From Frankia sp. AiPs1 (GTDB taxonomy: Bacteria; Actinomycetota; Actinomycetes; Frankiales; Frankiaceae), in assembly GCF_023716945.1 (NCBI RefSeq), contig NZ_JAMQQF010000006.1, positions 1 to 46,997 of the forward strand: a DNA stretch of 46,997 nucleotides, read 5' to 3'. Positions within the stretch are counted from its first letter, which is position 1. Each line of letters opens with the position of its first letter. The notes under the pieces are model-generated. The model did not search any database. It had not been told where the DNA came from and was given only the letters and a program-made list of their open reading frames with translations. A program made the position numbers and the translations under genes. This document shows positions 23,209 through 31,321 of this stretch, piece after piece.

Positions 23209-23255
23209 CAACATGTTGCCGTGTGCCGCATTCTACCCATAACGACAACATATTG
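23209..23255. promoter_or_regulatory. Two MarR-type palindromic operators
   Basis: CAACATGTTG at 23209-23218 is a perfect 10-bp palindrome. CAACATATTG at 23246-23255 differs at one position. Both are preceded by GA and are 37 bp apart centre to centre. They lie between the MarR start and the divergent DUF1398-like fragment. The spacing and symmetry fit dimer binding by the adjacent regulator, as for other MarR proteins that overlap their own promoter. Confidence 0.65.
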
Positions 23256-23332
23256 CTGATTCGATAATGTGCTGCACGGTAGGGCCTGTGACGCGCGAGG
23301 AAGAGTGCGAGGAAAGAAGAAAGGAAGGACGG

Positions 23333-23446
23333 ATGACGAAGGACGTCACGCGGATGCTGGCCGAGGCGCAGCGTCTGGCCGCGCGAGTGCGGCCGGACGT
23401 CGGCGGGTTCCCGTACCTGGCGGAGGTGCTGCGCACCGCCGGCTGA
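23333..23446 (+). pseudogene. Truncated DUF1398-family gene, N-terminal 37 codons
   Basis: An ATG behind GAAGGAAGG encodes MTKDVTRMLAEAQRLAARVR PDVGGFPYLAEVLRTAG and then TGA. This matches my recollection of the N-terminus of DUF1398 proteins, which run to about 140 residues with a conserved VRPKVGGFPYLAEVLRRAG start. The following DNA is a GGCGGCGTGG-rich low-complexity stretch with no continuation in any frame. The gene was therefore cut by a deletion or replacement. The promoter side, including the MarR operators, is intact. As a 37-aa peptide it is unlikely to keep its original role. Confidence 0.6.
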
Positions 23447-23637
23447 CGATGTCGGCGCGGTCGAGGGCGGCGGCGTGGGCGGAGCAGGCGGCGTGGGCGG
23501 CGTGGGCGGCGATGCCACCCCCGGCGGCCCCCATCGATCGTCCGGCCGAGGGGTGCTGCCGCCGGTACGGGCGGGAGCCGATGCCCGTTCGCGCAGCTCA
23601 GGGTGACCGGGAGCATGCCGGGGATCGCGCGGAAGAG

Positions 23638-23655
23638 GTTCGCGGCACCGCGAAC
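23638..23655. promoter_or_regulatory. 18-bp palindrome before the methyltransferase gene
   Basis: GTTCGCGGCACCGCGAAC has two 8-bp perfect arms around CA. It lies 39 bp upstream of the chosen ATG at 23694 and is a candidate operator. No dedicated regulator is obvious, though the MarR gene is close by. An alternative is a small RNA hairpin in the leader. Confidence 0.4.
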
Positions 23656-23693
23656 GGGACAGGCCCCTAGTGATGAGGAAGGAGCACTGCCTG

Positions 23694-24635
23694 ATGCAGC
23701 CGTCCCCGACCAACGACCGTCGATCGTCCGGCCGAGAGGTACCGCCGCCGGTGGACCCGGCCGCCGCTGGGCCCCGGGTACTCGCCGTCATCGACGGCCC
23801 GGACACAGCCGACTACACGGACGCGGCCGACTATGTGGCGCACACTGCGACGCTGCGGGGAGTCATCCGGCAGCGGCTGGTCACCCGCGCGCTGATCGAG
23901 CATCTGCCACCCGCGCCAGCGCGGCTGCTGGACATCGGCGGCGGAAACGGCGTGCAGGCGTTGGAATTCGCCCGGCGGGGATACCACGTGACCGTCTGCG
24001 AGCCCGACCCGCGGATGTTGGCCGAGACGCGACGCGGGCTGGCCGACGCCCCCGAGTCGGTCCGGCGGCGCGTCGAGCTGATCCAGGGGGACGGCCGGGA
24101 CGCCGTCCACCTGGTGGGGACCGGCTGGGACGCCACCTTCTGCCACGGCGTCATCATGTTCGTCCCCGAGCCGGCGCCCCTGTTGACCGTCCTCGTCGAG
24201 CTCACCCGGCCCGGTGGAATCATCTCCGTGGTCGGCAAGAACGGCCCGGCCCTCGCGCTGCGTGCAGGACTGCAGGGCCGCTGGCAGGACACCACAGCAC
24301 TGCTCGGCGAGCCCAGCTCCGCCGAAACGACCGAAACCGCCGGAGCCGCCGGAGCGAGCGGGCAGCCGGCGGTGCAACTGCCACCCGGCGACGATCCGGC
24401 GAACGTCGCCGCGATCCTCACCGCCGCCGGGACACAGCCGCTCGCCTGGTACGGGATCAGAACCTTCACCGATCATCTCGGCGACAGCCCGCCGGGGCCG
24501 GACGTGGACGCCGTCGTCAACGCCGAGTGGGCAGCCGGGGCCCGGGACCCCTACCGCGGGATCGCCCGCCTCATCCATCACGTTCATCGCCGGACGGGGA
24601 TAGCCCGGCGGCGACTCGCATCAGACCGGCGGTGA
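23694..24635 (+). CDS. SAM-dependent methyltransferase
   Basis: This 313-aa class I methyltransferase has motif I LLDIGGGNGVQALEFARRGY near residue 80, followed by VTVCEPDPRML (acidic end of strand 2) and ELIQGDGRDAVH. The later CHGVIMFVPEPAPLL and LTRPGGIISVVGKNG match the UbiE/methyltransferase-11/25 pattern. A Thr/Ala-rich insert (SSAETTETAGAAGASGQP) lies near residue 215. The ATG at 23694 is taken for AGGAAGGAG at a nine-base spacing. Alternatives at 23670 and 23673 add a few residues. The substrate is unknown. The gene is convergent with the FAD-TPR gene, with only eight bases between the stops. Confidence 0.9.
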   Translation: MQPSPTNDRRSSGREVPPPVDPAAAGPRVLAVIDGPDTADYTDAADYVAHTATLRGVIRQRLVTRALIEHLPPAPARLLDIGGGNGVQALEFARRGYHVTVCEPDPRMLAETRRGLADAPESVRRRVELIQGDGRDAVHLVGTGWDATFCHGVIMFVPEPAPLLTVLVELTRPGGIISVVGKNGPALALRAGLQGRWQDTTALLGEPSSAETTETAGAAGASGQPAVQLPPGDDPANVAAILTAAGTQPLAWYGIRTFTDHLGDSPPGPDVDAVVNAEWAAGARDPYRGIARLIHHVHRRTGIARRRLASDRR

Positions 24636-24643
24636 GGTACCGG

Positions 24644-27322
24644 TCAGTCGCCCGGTGAGGAGCGCCCGGTCTGGTGGCTGGTGAGGAGTTGTGCGCGGCG
24701 GTGGACGTCGCGGGGGGAGCAGCGGCGGTCGAGGCGAGTCTGCAGAAGTGACTGGGCGACGTCGCGCCGGTTGGCCTGGATGGCACAGTAGATCGTGGTG
24801 TCCTCGACGATCTCACGCTGGGCGGCGCTGCCCCCGAGCCGCTCGACGCCGGGCAACGCGATCAGCGCGTCGGTCGCCCGATCGGGATCACCGTGCAGAA
24901 GGTGCATCAGGGCGTCAGCCAGCGGCGCGACCGTGTCGGTGAACACCTCGCTGCTCCGGGCGGCCGCGGACCGGCGCAGTTGCGCGAGTCGGCGGCAGTC
25001 CCCCACGGCGGCGAGGGCGATGGCCGAGTGGAGCCCGACGAAGGGCGTCGGCGGATCGACGAGCAACGCGCCGGGTACGGTCTCCAACACCGGTCCGAGT
25101 TCCACCGACGTCCAGGCGCCGGCCGCGAAGCCGCGCCACAGCAGCGACGCCGAGTCGATCAGGGCCCGGACGCCGGAGACGGCCGGCGGCGAGAGCTGGG
25201 CCGAGAAGCGTGCCCGGGTCGCGTTGTCGTCACCGAGTGCGAGTTCGTGCAGGGCCGCATGCCAGGAGAAGTGCGCCCGATACGACGAATCCGACCCGCA
25301 GGTCGAGATCCAGGCGTCCAACCAGGCCAGCCCCGCCTCGTGGTCGCCGGTCTCGTAGTGGACGTGGGTCTTCGCGTGGACGGCGTGACCGGCGGTCGGT
25401 TCGACGGCCAGCGCCAGCGCGGCGAGTTCGGCCGCCTCGTCCCACCGCTCCTGCTCCTGGCGGGTGAAGGCGAGCAGCCCCCGGTACCACCAGTCGTCGC
25501 GGTAGACGGCGGCGAGTCCTTCGACCAGGGCCCAGGCCTCGGCCGGCAGCTCCGTCGCGCCGTTGAACGCGATCGTCGGCACGGCGATGCTGACGGCCAG
25601 GGCGTCTTCCGGGTATGCCTGGATGTAGCTGAGCAGTGCCGCGGCCGAACCGGCTCCCCCCGGCTCGCGGATGCGGTCGGCGACGACCTCGATGAAGCGC
25701 CGTTCACGCTCGTCGGCCCGGCCGGCGTGGCGTTGCGCCTCCCGCAGGGCCGTTTCCACGTCGACATCGGCGCCCCACTCGGCGCCGAGCAGCGCCAGCA
25801 CCGCCTGTCCGAGGGCGAACTGGGGGTCGGCCGCGACCGCTTCGGCCACCAGCGATTCGGCGCCGGACCGGACCCGCAGGATCCGTCCGAGCCCGGCGAC
25901 GTAGCGACCGGCCGCCGCCGGGCTGGCGGTGAGGGGCAGGCCGTAGGGGTCGCGCACCCGCCGAACGACCCGTGGCCCGGGCAGGGCGGTCACGATGGCG
26001 CGGGCGAGCGCGGCGGCCTGGCCGCGGATCTCGGGAATCGCCGTGCTCTCCCACAGCTCCCCGCGCCGCAGCGGTCCGATGGCCCAGATGGCCGGCCGGG
26101 GACCGTCGGCCGCGACCAGCCGCCCGGACGCCTCGGTGGCGAAGCCCAGGTCCAGGCCGTCCGGGGTCGCCAGGCCGGTGGCGAGCAGGTTCATGACGAG
26201 GGGATCGTGGCTGGTCCGCACGCCGGCGCCCGCACCGGTGCAGTTGACCACGGCCGCGGCGAGTACCCGCGAGCCGTCGCTGAGCGAGACCTCGACGCCG
26301 GCCGCGGTGTCGGCAGCGTCGACGACCCGCGCGGCGTGCACGACCAGCGATCCCTCGGCGCGGCGTTGCTCCAGCCAGGCGTGGATGGCGGGGTCGACCC
26401 GGTGTCGTGCCCGGTCCCAGCGCCGCATCGTCGTGGCGACGAAGCTCGCCCGGCCAGCCGCGTCCAGGCGTGACCACAGCTCGGCCGTCACCGGGCGCAT
26501 CGCGTCCACGGCCCGCCGCCAGTCACCATCGGCCGCCCGGATGTGATCGAAGACAAGCCGACGCGCCTGGCCGAGGCTCACCGGTCCGTCGGGCAGCTCC
26601 GGGGCGGCGAACGGCGGCGCCGGCTCCAGCGCGTGGGGCAACGGAAGCAGCCCATGACGCGAGGTCACATGCAGGCGCACGCCGGCCCGGCTCCAGCGCT
26701 GGGCCATGTCGGCCATGGTCAGGCCCGAGCCGACGAGCAGCACGTCGCTGCCGGCCGGGACGTGCGGCGGGGCATCCGCCCGCCACGGATCACCGACGAA
26801 CCGGGGCGACCGGGCCAGCGCCGGCGGAGCCCACGACGTCGGCGCAGCGCCGTGTCCGAGCGCGAGGACGACGCCGTCGACCGAATGGCTGGTCCCGTCG
26901 TCGAGCGTGAGGCGCAGCCGCCGGCCGTGCCGGCGGACGTCCGTCGCTCGGGCGCACACCCGCTCGTAGCGCACCCCGCTCGCGGCGCGCAGCGTCTCCT
27001 CCAGCGTGTGGCGGAGGTAGTCGGCAAAGAACTGGCGGGGCGCGAAACCCCCGGCCGGAAAGTCGACCGCGACGTGCCGACGAAGCCAGCGCAGGAAGTG
27101 CTGCGGGTCATCGTCGAACGCGCTCATCTTCGCGGCCGGGACGTTGAGCCGGTGCCGCGGATCTCGCGTCAGATACGCCAGCCCCTCGCCGACGTCGTCT
27201 GGTTCGACGAGCAGTATCGTGAAGCTTCGGCCGGTAACCGCCACGGACCTTGCTAGCTGGGCGGTGGCGAGGCAACCGCTTGCCCCCCCACCCACCACCG
27301 CGACGACCACCGGCGCACTCAT
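24644..27322 (-). CDS. FAD/NAD(P)-binding protein fused to TTC38-like helical repeats
   Basis: This 892-aa protein has two clearly different halves. Residues 1-450 form a FAD/NAD(P)-binding oxidoreductase-like module of the NAD_binding_9 type: VVAVVGGGASGCLATAQLAR at the start, HRLNVPAAKMSAF, a second dinucleotide site LLVGSGLTMADMAQRW near 195-210, and the late AIWAIGPLRRGELWESTAIP. Residues 480-870 resemble tetratricopeptide protein 38. They include YPEDALAVSIAVP, LLAFTRQEQERWDEAAELAA, EPTAGHAVHAKTHVHYETGD and AHFSWHAALHELALGD, which are helical pairs with the TTC38 HAxxHVxYETG signature. The ATG at 27322 is chosen because it gives the glycine-rich loop at residue 8. It also overlaps the stop of a leader ORF that has the strong ribosome site. 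Frames further upstream are open but low quality. I have not seen this fusion described. Confidence 0.88.
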   Translation of the reverse strand: MSAPVVVAVVGGGASGCLATAQLARSVAVTGRSFTILLVEPDDVGEGLAYLTRDPRHRLNVPAAKMSAFDDDPQHFLRWLRRHVAVDFPAGGFAPRQFFADYLRHTLEETLRAASGVRYERVCARATDVRRHGRRLRLTLDDGTSHSVDGVVLALGHGAAPTSWAPPALARSPRFVGDPWRADAPPHVPAGSDVLLVGSGLTMADMAQRWSRAGVRLHVTSRHGLLPLPHALEPAPPFAAPELPDGPVSLGQARRLVFDHIRAADGDWRRAVDAMRPVTAELWSRLDAAGRASFVATTMRRWDRARHRVDPAIHAWLEQRRAEGSLVVHAARVVDAADTAAGVEVSLSDGSRVLAAAVVNCTGAGAGVRTSHDPLVMNLLATGLATPDGLDLGFATEASGRLVAADGPRPAIWAIGPLRRGELWESTAIPEIRGQAAALARAIVTALPGPRVVRRVRDPYGLPLTASPAAAGRYVAGLGRILRVRSGAESLVAEAVAADPQFALGQAVLALLGAEWGADVDVETALREAQRHAGRADERERRFIEVVADRIREPGGAGSAAALLSYIQAYPEDALAVSIAVPTIAFNGATELPAEAWALVEGLAAVYRDDWWYRGLLAFTRQEQERWDEAAELAALALAVEPTAGHAVHAKTHVHYETGDHEAGLAWLDAWISTCGSDSSYRAHFSWHAALHELALGDDNATRARFSAQLSPPAVSGVRALIDSASLLWRGFAAGAWTSVELGPVLETVPGALLVDPPTPFVGLHSAIALAAVGDCRRLAQLRRSAAARSSEVFTDTVAPLADALMHLLHGDPDRATDALIALPGVERLGGSAAQREIVEDTTIYCAIQANRRDVAQSLLQTRLDRRCSPRDVHRRAQLLTSHQTGRSSPGD

Positions 27323-27360
27323 CGGGACCGTCGACAGTATGTGTGCGGACACCTGGGCAT
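27319..27360 (-). CDS. 13-aa leader peptide ORF coupled to the FAD-TTC38 gene
   Basis: On the minus strand GGAAGGAG stands five bases before ATG (27360-27358). It opens a 13-codon frame, MPRCPHTYCRRSR, whose TGA (27321-27319) overlaps the ATG of the large gene as ATGA. No comparable ribosome site serves the large gene alone, so its translation should depend on the short one. The peptide has two cysteines (positions 4 and 9) and a basic end. Short coupled ORFs rich in Cys are known in actinobacteria as cysteine-responsive attenuators of downstream genes. The alternative reading is that the large protein starts earlier, at ATG 27382, and that this ORF is accidental. Confidence 0.55.
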   Translation of the reverse strand: MPRCPHTYCRRSR

Positions 27361-27710
27361 AGAGATCTCCTTCCCGGGCCATACAGATCGCTGCCAGGTT
27401 AAGCACAGGCGGGGCAGGTCGTGGCCCAGATCGACAGATCGTTACTTTCGCAGTGCGACCACGCCCGTTCTCGGGCACCCGACTGACCCTCGGTACTGAC
27501 CTGTCGGCGTACGGTAGCGAGACGATCGGTGGCGCCCCTGTCGCGAGGGCCTCGCGGCGCCAGCGGCGCAGGCGGGGCCCCAGCGCCTTTCCAGCCAGGC
27601 GGGTGCGTCCCCGGTTACCGCCCTCGGCCGACAGCACCCCGCCACTTATAGCGATCACAGGAGGTCGGCGACCAGACACGACCTCGGCTGACTGTGCAGA
27701 ACCCCTTTTC

Positions 27711-27740
27711 GGTCGGGCGGTGCCGAAGCGCCGCCCGACC
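27711..27740. terminator. Perfect 10-bp hairpin after the secreted-protein gene
   Basis: GGTCGGGCGG at 27711-27720 pairs exactly with CCGCCCGACC at 27731-27740 around a 10-nt loop. It lies 26 bp beyond the stop of the minus-strand gene ending at 27767. There is no U-tract, as is common for actinomycete terminators. The rest of 27361-27766 holds no gene I can support. It contains GATCTGT-type repeats near 27385 and 27425-27440, in the likely promoter region of the FAD-TTC38 gene. Confidence 0.7.
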
Positions 27741-27766
27741 TTGTCAGAGGCCCTTCCCGAATGGTC

Positions 27767-28378
27767 TCAGGCCAGGTTGGCCCGGTTGCAGACCGACCTC
27801 GCGACCACCGCGTGCTCGATGCCCCCGGGCAGGCTGAGCGCCAACGCATCGACCGTCAGCGTGCCGTCCGCCGCGATGGTCTGCTGGTTGATGGCCAACG
27901 CGCCCAGGTTGCCGGGCAGCACGATCGTGGTGCCCGGGGCCGGGTTCGGCTGGATCGTAATCGGCACTCCGAACAGCAGGATCGTCCCGTTCCTGATGTC
28001 GGCGGTCCCGCTCACCGTCCCGGTGAACGGGTTGTAGAAGCAGCTCGACGTGACGGTGCCGGCGGTCACGGCCGCCACCGGCCCCAGGGCCGCGGCGAGG
28101 CCGCTGACCGCCACGCTGGCGCTGGTCGGAGTCGCCGCGGTGCTCACGGCGCCGCTGTTGAGCAGCGGGAGGAGACTGAGACCCACCACGCTGTTCGGCG
28201 AGGTGCCCGGGAAGGCGCTGGCGGGGAACGGGCCGCCGGGGATGAGCCCGGTCGCCTGGAAGCCGATTGCCTTGTTCGGCGCCGCCGCGGAGGCGGGTGA
28301 CGCGGCCGCGAGTGCCACCCCGCCGACGACGGCGAGTATGCCGAGACACCGAGCCGTGCGTTGTGCCCACATTTTCAT
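27767..28378 (-). CDS. Secreted choice-of-anchor-type protein
   Basis: This 203-aa protein has a Sec signal peptide: MKMWAQRTAR, a hydrophobic core LGILAVVGGVALAAASPA, and cleavage after SASPASA-A at about residue 32. The mature part is rich in Val, Thr and Gly and appears all-beta (VSGLAAALGPVAAVTAGTVT, SCFYNPFTGTVSGTADIRNG, TILLFGVPITIQPNPAPG). It ends HAVVARSVCNRANLA, with two cysteines that may bridge. This layout resembles the choice-of-anchor P-like proteins found on actinomycete surfaces. No membrane anchor is visible at the C-terminus, so it is probably released or wall-associated. It is a single gene with its own terminator. Confidence 0.75.
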   Translation of the reverse strand: MKMWAQRTARCLGILAVVGGVALAAASPASAAAPNKAIGFQATGLIPGGPFPASAFPGTSPNSVVGLSLLPLLNSGAVSTAATPTSASVAVSGLAAALGPVAAVTAGTVTSSCFYNPFTGTVSGTADIRNGTILLFGVPITIQPNPAPGTTIVLPGNLGALAINQQTIAADGTLTVDALALSLPGGIEHAVVARSVCNRANLA

Positions 28379-28767
28379 GAATGCTCACTTCGATGCGTGT
28401 CGGGAACGGTCCTCACGACATCGCCGGGCTGCCGGGCACCGTTGTCCGGGTCGCTCTCCCAGCACTGCCATGACTTTAATTCCCGGGCCGAAGGTAACGT
28501 GCGCTACGTCAAAACATCGTCCTCCTACCAGGAGTGGAGGTTCACCGCCGAAGACACCACCGACTTTTTACCGACGCATACACGTCGTCTCGGTAACGAA
28601 GCCAGATCGCGCGAACATCGAGGCGTCTCGTCCCGCGTCCGCGCGACGGCGGGACACGCACCGTTCCACCGCGGCCGAGACCCACACGAATCATTCCCGG
28701 CCGCGTTGGAGGTGGACTGCGAGGCGTCCGGCGCGACGTGACCAGCTCGTTCGAAGAGGTGATCACC
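28379..28767. other. Intergenic region, promoter of the secreted protein gene
   Basis: The interval of about 390 bp lies between the start of the secreted protein gene and the stop of the SDR gene. No open frame has family resemblance or convincing codon use. It has a slightly lower GC content with AT-rich patches near 28478 and 28560-28580, which are promoter candidates for the minus-strand gene. Confidence 0.4.
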
Positions 28768-29703
28768 TCAGGCGAAGTAGTGGCCTTCCTTGAGGTCGGC
28801 GATCAGGCCCGGCCGGGTCGGCTGCCAGCCGAGCAGGTCACGGGTGATCTGCGCGGAGGCGGGACCGTCGAATCCCCAGAAGCCGCCGAGGAAGCCGACG
28901 TAGTCCCCGATCTGGTCGGGGGTGACGCCGACCGCGGGAATGTTGAGATGGGCGGCGAGGACCTCGGCGACCTCGCGGATGGGGACGCCCTCGTCGCCGA
29001 CCGCGTGCAGCGCCGTACCGGGCGGCGCCGCCTCGAGCGCGAGGCGGAACAGGCGTGCGGCGTCGTCGCGGTGGACGGCAGGCCAGCGGTTGGTTCCGTC
29101 GCCGACGTAGGCCGCGGCGCCCTTCTGGCGCGCGAAGCCGATCGCGGCCGGGATAAAACCGTTGTCGCCGTCGCCGTGCGTGGCCGGTGGCAGCCGCACG
29201 GCCGAGGAGCGAACCCCGCGGGCGGCGAGCGCGAGTGCATAGTTGATGTTGTCGATCCGCCCGTTCGCCCCGCTGATCGGAACCTCGGGATCGGAGTCCT
29301 GCGCGGCCCGGCCGTCGTGTTCGGTGGCGACGACTCCCGACGGGAGGCCGAGCACGCCGAGGATGCCGGCGGCGATCACGAACGGCTTGTCGGTGCCGGC
29401 GAGGGCCTCGCCGAAGGTCTCGATCGCCGCGCGGTCGGCGTCGGTGGCGCCGGCGAAGTCGCCGGCGAAGGCGATGTCGTGCTTGAACGCGAGGTGGATG
29501 ACGCCGTCGGCGGCCGCGGCGGCGGCACGCAGGACGTCGAGGTCGTCGAGCGATCCGGCACGGACCTCGGCCCCCGCCGCCCGCAGCGCAACGGCCGCGG
29601 CGTCGGAGCGGGCCAGGCCGGTGACCGCGTGACCGGCGGCGATCAGGTCGGGGACGAGTCCACGGCCGACCCAGCCCGACGCTCCGGTGACGAACACATG
29701 CAT
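28768..29703 (-). CDS. SDR-family oxidoreductase (extended/atypical)
   Basis: This 311-aa NAD(P)-dependent protein begins MHVFVTGASGWVGRGLVPDL, the GxxGxxG Rossmann loop at the very N-terminus. It is followed by DGVIHLAFKHDIAF and ALALAARGVRSSAVRLPPAT HG, the pattern of extended SDRs. The usual YxxxK catalytic pair reads Y-A-L-A-L (NINYALALA), so the active Lys appears absent, and the protein may be a reductase with altered chemistry or a redox sensor. The ATG at 29703 has GGAGGTTTCCC upstream. It is divergent from a TetR gene with an inverted repeat between them and is its likely target. Confidence 0.92.
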   Translation of the reverse strand: MHVFVTGASGWVGRGLVPDLIAAGHAVTGLARSDAAAVALRAAGAEVRAGSLDDLDVLRAAAAAADGVIHLAFKHDIAFAGDFAGATDADRAAIETFGEALAGTDKPFVIAAGILGVLGLPSGVVATEHDGRAAQDSDPEVPISGANGRIDNINYALALAARGVRSSAVRLPPATHGDGDNGFIPAAIGFARQKGAAAYVGDGTNRWPAVHRDDAARLFRLALEAAPPGTALHAVGDEGVPIREVAEVLAAHLNIPAVGVTPDQIGDYVGFLGGFWGFDGPASAQITRDLLGWQPTRPGLIADLKEGHYFA

Positions 29704-29784
29704 GGGAAACCTCCACGGTGGGGGCTGCGCGGGAGCGCAGCCCCGGCGGGCGCCCGCGATGCCCGTTGCCATTGATAGTACGAT

Positions 29785-29801
29785 CGTTCTAGAAAAGAAC
29801 G
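29785..29801. promoter_or_regulatory. Inverted repeat CGTTCT-N5-AGAACG, probable TetR operator
   Basis: CGTTCT (29785-29790) and AGAACG (29796-29801) are perfect arms around AGAAA. The site sits in the 147-bp gap between the divergent SDR and TetR genes, in an AT-rich patch that should contain both promoters. A related half-site CTAGAAACG follows at 29813-29821. Binding by the adjacent TetR would repress both genes. Confidence 0.65.
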
Positions 29802-29850
29802 TATGCGGTCATGCTAGAAACGTCAAACCGTGTTGACCAGGGAGGCGGCC

Positions 29851-30444
29851 ATGGCGGGACGACCGGTCAACCATCAGCGCCGGGCCGAGCTGCTGGACGC
29901 GGCGGTCGAGTACGCGGCCGAGTACGGGTTCTCCGAGCTGACGTGGCGGCCCGTCGCCGCCGCACTCGGGGTGTCGCCCACGACGTTGGTGCATCACTTC
30001 GGCACCAAGGAGCAGATGCTCGAGGCCATCCTCGGACGCCTGCGGGAGCGCATGTTCGTGGCCACCCGCGACCTGGCCGGCGAGCAGCCCGACCTGGCGA
30101 CGCAGGCCCGGGCGACCTGGGCACGGGCCTGCGACCCACGACACGAAGCGGAGTTCAGGCTGTTCTTCGCGGTGTACGGACGCGCGCTGCAGGCTCCGCA
30201 GCAGTTCGCGGCGTTCCTCGAGCACGTCGTCGCCTACTGGATGAACTCCCTGGTCGACGCCCAGGGACCGGACACCGACCCGGCGACCGCGACGCGCACG
30301 GCCACCCTTGTGATCGCGACCATCCGCGGGCTGCTGCTCGACCTGCTCGCCACCGGCGACCGGGACCGGGTCCAGGACGCGGCCGAAAGCTTCCTCGCCA
30401 CCCTCGAACACAGCACCCAGCCGTCGGCCGCACGGCCCCGGTGA
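29851..30444 (+). CDS. TetR-family transcriptional regulator
   Basis: This is a 197-aa regulator. The N-terminal HTH reads RAELLDAAVEYAAEYGFSEL, TWRPVAAALGVSPTTLVHHF, then GTKEQMLEAIL, a standard TetR_N pattern with the YHF-like motif as VHHF. The C-terminal ligand domain is all-helical with the TetR_C layout. The ATG at 29851 (AGGGAGG upstream) is preferred over the GTG at 29830. It is divergent from the SDR gene, which it probably represses in the absence of a small-molecule ligand. It is convergent with the next gene. Confidence 0.93.
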   Translation: MAGRPVNHQRRAELLDAAVEYAAEYGFSELTWRPVAAALGVSPTTLVHHFGTKEQMLEAILGRLRERMFVATRDLAGEQPDLATQARATWARACDPRHEAEFRLFFAVYGRALQAPQQFAAFLEHVVAYWMNSLVDAQGPDTDPATATRTATLVIATIRGLLLDLLATGDRDRVQDAAESFLATLEHSTQPSAARPR

Positions 30445-30466
30445 GCCGGCGGCGGACCGCCTCACG

Positions 30467-31321
30467 TCATGGGCGTGCCGGTAGCTCCTTGGGGAAGTCC
30501 TCGAGGCCGAGCACGCGCAGCAGCTCCAGCCGCTCGCGGGCCTCGGTATCCGCCGGGGTGAGTACCAACAGTTTCTGCCCCTGGTCAGGGGTGACCAGGG
30601 TCTCGCAGTCCATCAGCAGGCGGCCCACCCGCGAGTGAATCATGGTCTTGCGGTCGGCCCGCCTTACCGCCACCTCGTGCTCGGCCCAGAGCCGGCAGAA
30701 GTCGCCACTCACGGCCTGCAACCGCTCCACGAGTCCCGTGACCGTCGGGTCGCGGGACCGCCGGCCGGCGACCGCGCGCAGGTCGGCGACAATCTGACGA
30801 GCCCGGTGGTCCTGATCTTCCGCCGGGCAGACGGCCCGGGCGGCGGGGTCGGTGAACCACCGATACGCGATGTAGCGCCGGTCGCCGGCGAAGCCGGTGT
30901 GATCGCCCTGCAGCAGGACAGCCGCCCGGTTCTGGGCGAGCACCTCCCCCAAGTCGGACAGCACCAGGGCCGCGGTGTCACCGAGCAGGTCAAGCATGCG
31001 CACCAGGCCGGCGCGAGCCAGCCGGGCCACCGCGTCGGCGGCCGGGGGCTGGTGGCCGGCCAGGTGGAACAGGTGGTCGCGTTCGTCGTCGGAGAGGCGA
31101 AGAGCCCGGGCCAGCGCGCCGAGCAGCTGGGTCGAGGGTTGACTGCTACGGCCCTGCTCCAGTCGTACGACGTAGTCGACCGACATGCCGGCGAGCATGG
31201 CCACCTCCTCCCGGCGCAGGCCGGTGGTGCGGCGGCGGCGGCCGTCGGCGATCCCGACCTCGGCCGGGCGAATCGACTCTCGGCGGCGGCGCAGGAAGTC
31301 GGCGAGCTCGGCACGCTGCAT
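30467..31321 (-). CDS. XRE/MmyB-type transcriptional regulator
   Basis: This is a 284-aa regulator. The N-terminal HTH starts LADFLRRRRESIRPAEVGIA and continues RRTTGLRREEVAMLAGMSVD YVVRLEQGR. The GLRREEVA and YxRLEQGR strings are diagnostic of MmyB-like proteins. The C-terminal part (RMLDLLGDTAALVLSDLGEV, then AEHEVAVRRADRKTMIHSRV G) is the MmyB-like ligand-binding domain, PAS-like and known to bind fatty acids in some members. The ATG at 31321 gives the standard N-terminus. It is divergent from an aldo/keto reductase gene across 143 bp and is its likely regulator, as this gene pair is common in actinomycetes. Confidence 0.94.
   Translation of the reverse strand: MQRAELADFLRRRRESIRPAEVGIADGRRRRTTGLRREEVAMLAGMSVDYVVRLEQGRSSQPSTQLLGALARALRLSDDERDHLFHLAGHQPPAADAVARLARAGLVRMLDLLGDTAALVLSDLGEVLAQNRAAVLLQGDHTGFAGDRRYIAYRWFTDPAARAVCPAEDQDHRARQIVADLRAVAGRRSRDPTVTGLVERLQAVSGDFCRLWAEHEVAVRRADRKTMIHSRVGRLLMDCETLVTPDQGQKLLVLTPADTEARERLELLRVLGLEDFPKELPARP

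Noticed and set aside
24644-27679. A 1011-aa start for the FAD-TTC38 protein
   Set aside because: The additional residues are Arg/Pro-rich and push the dinucleotide loop away from the N-terminus. The coupled start at 27322 is better supported.
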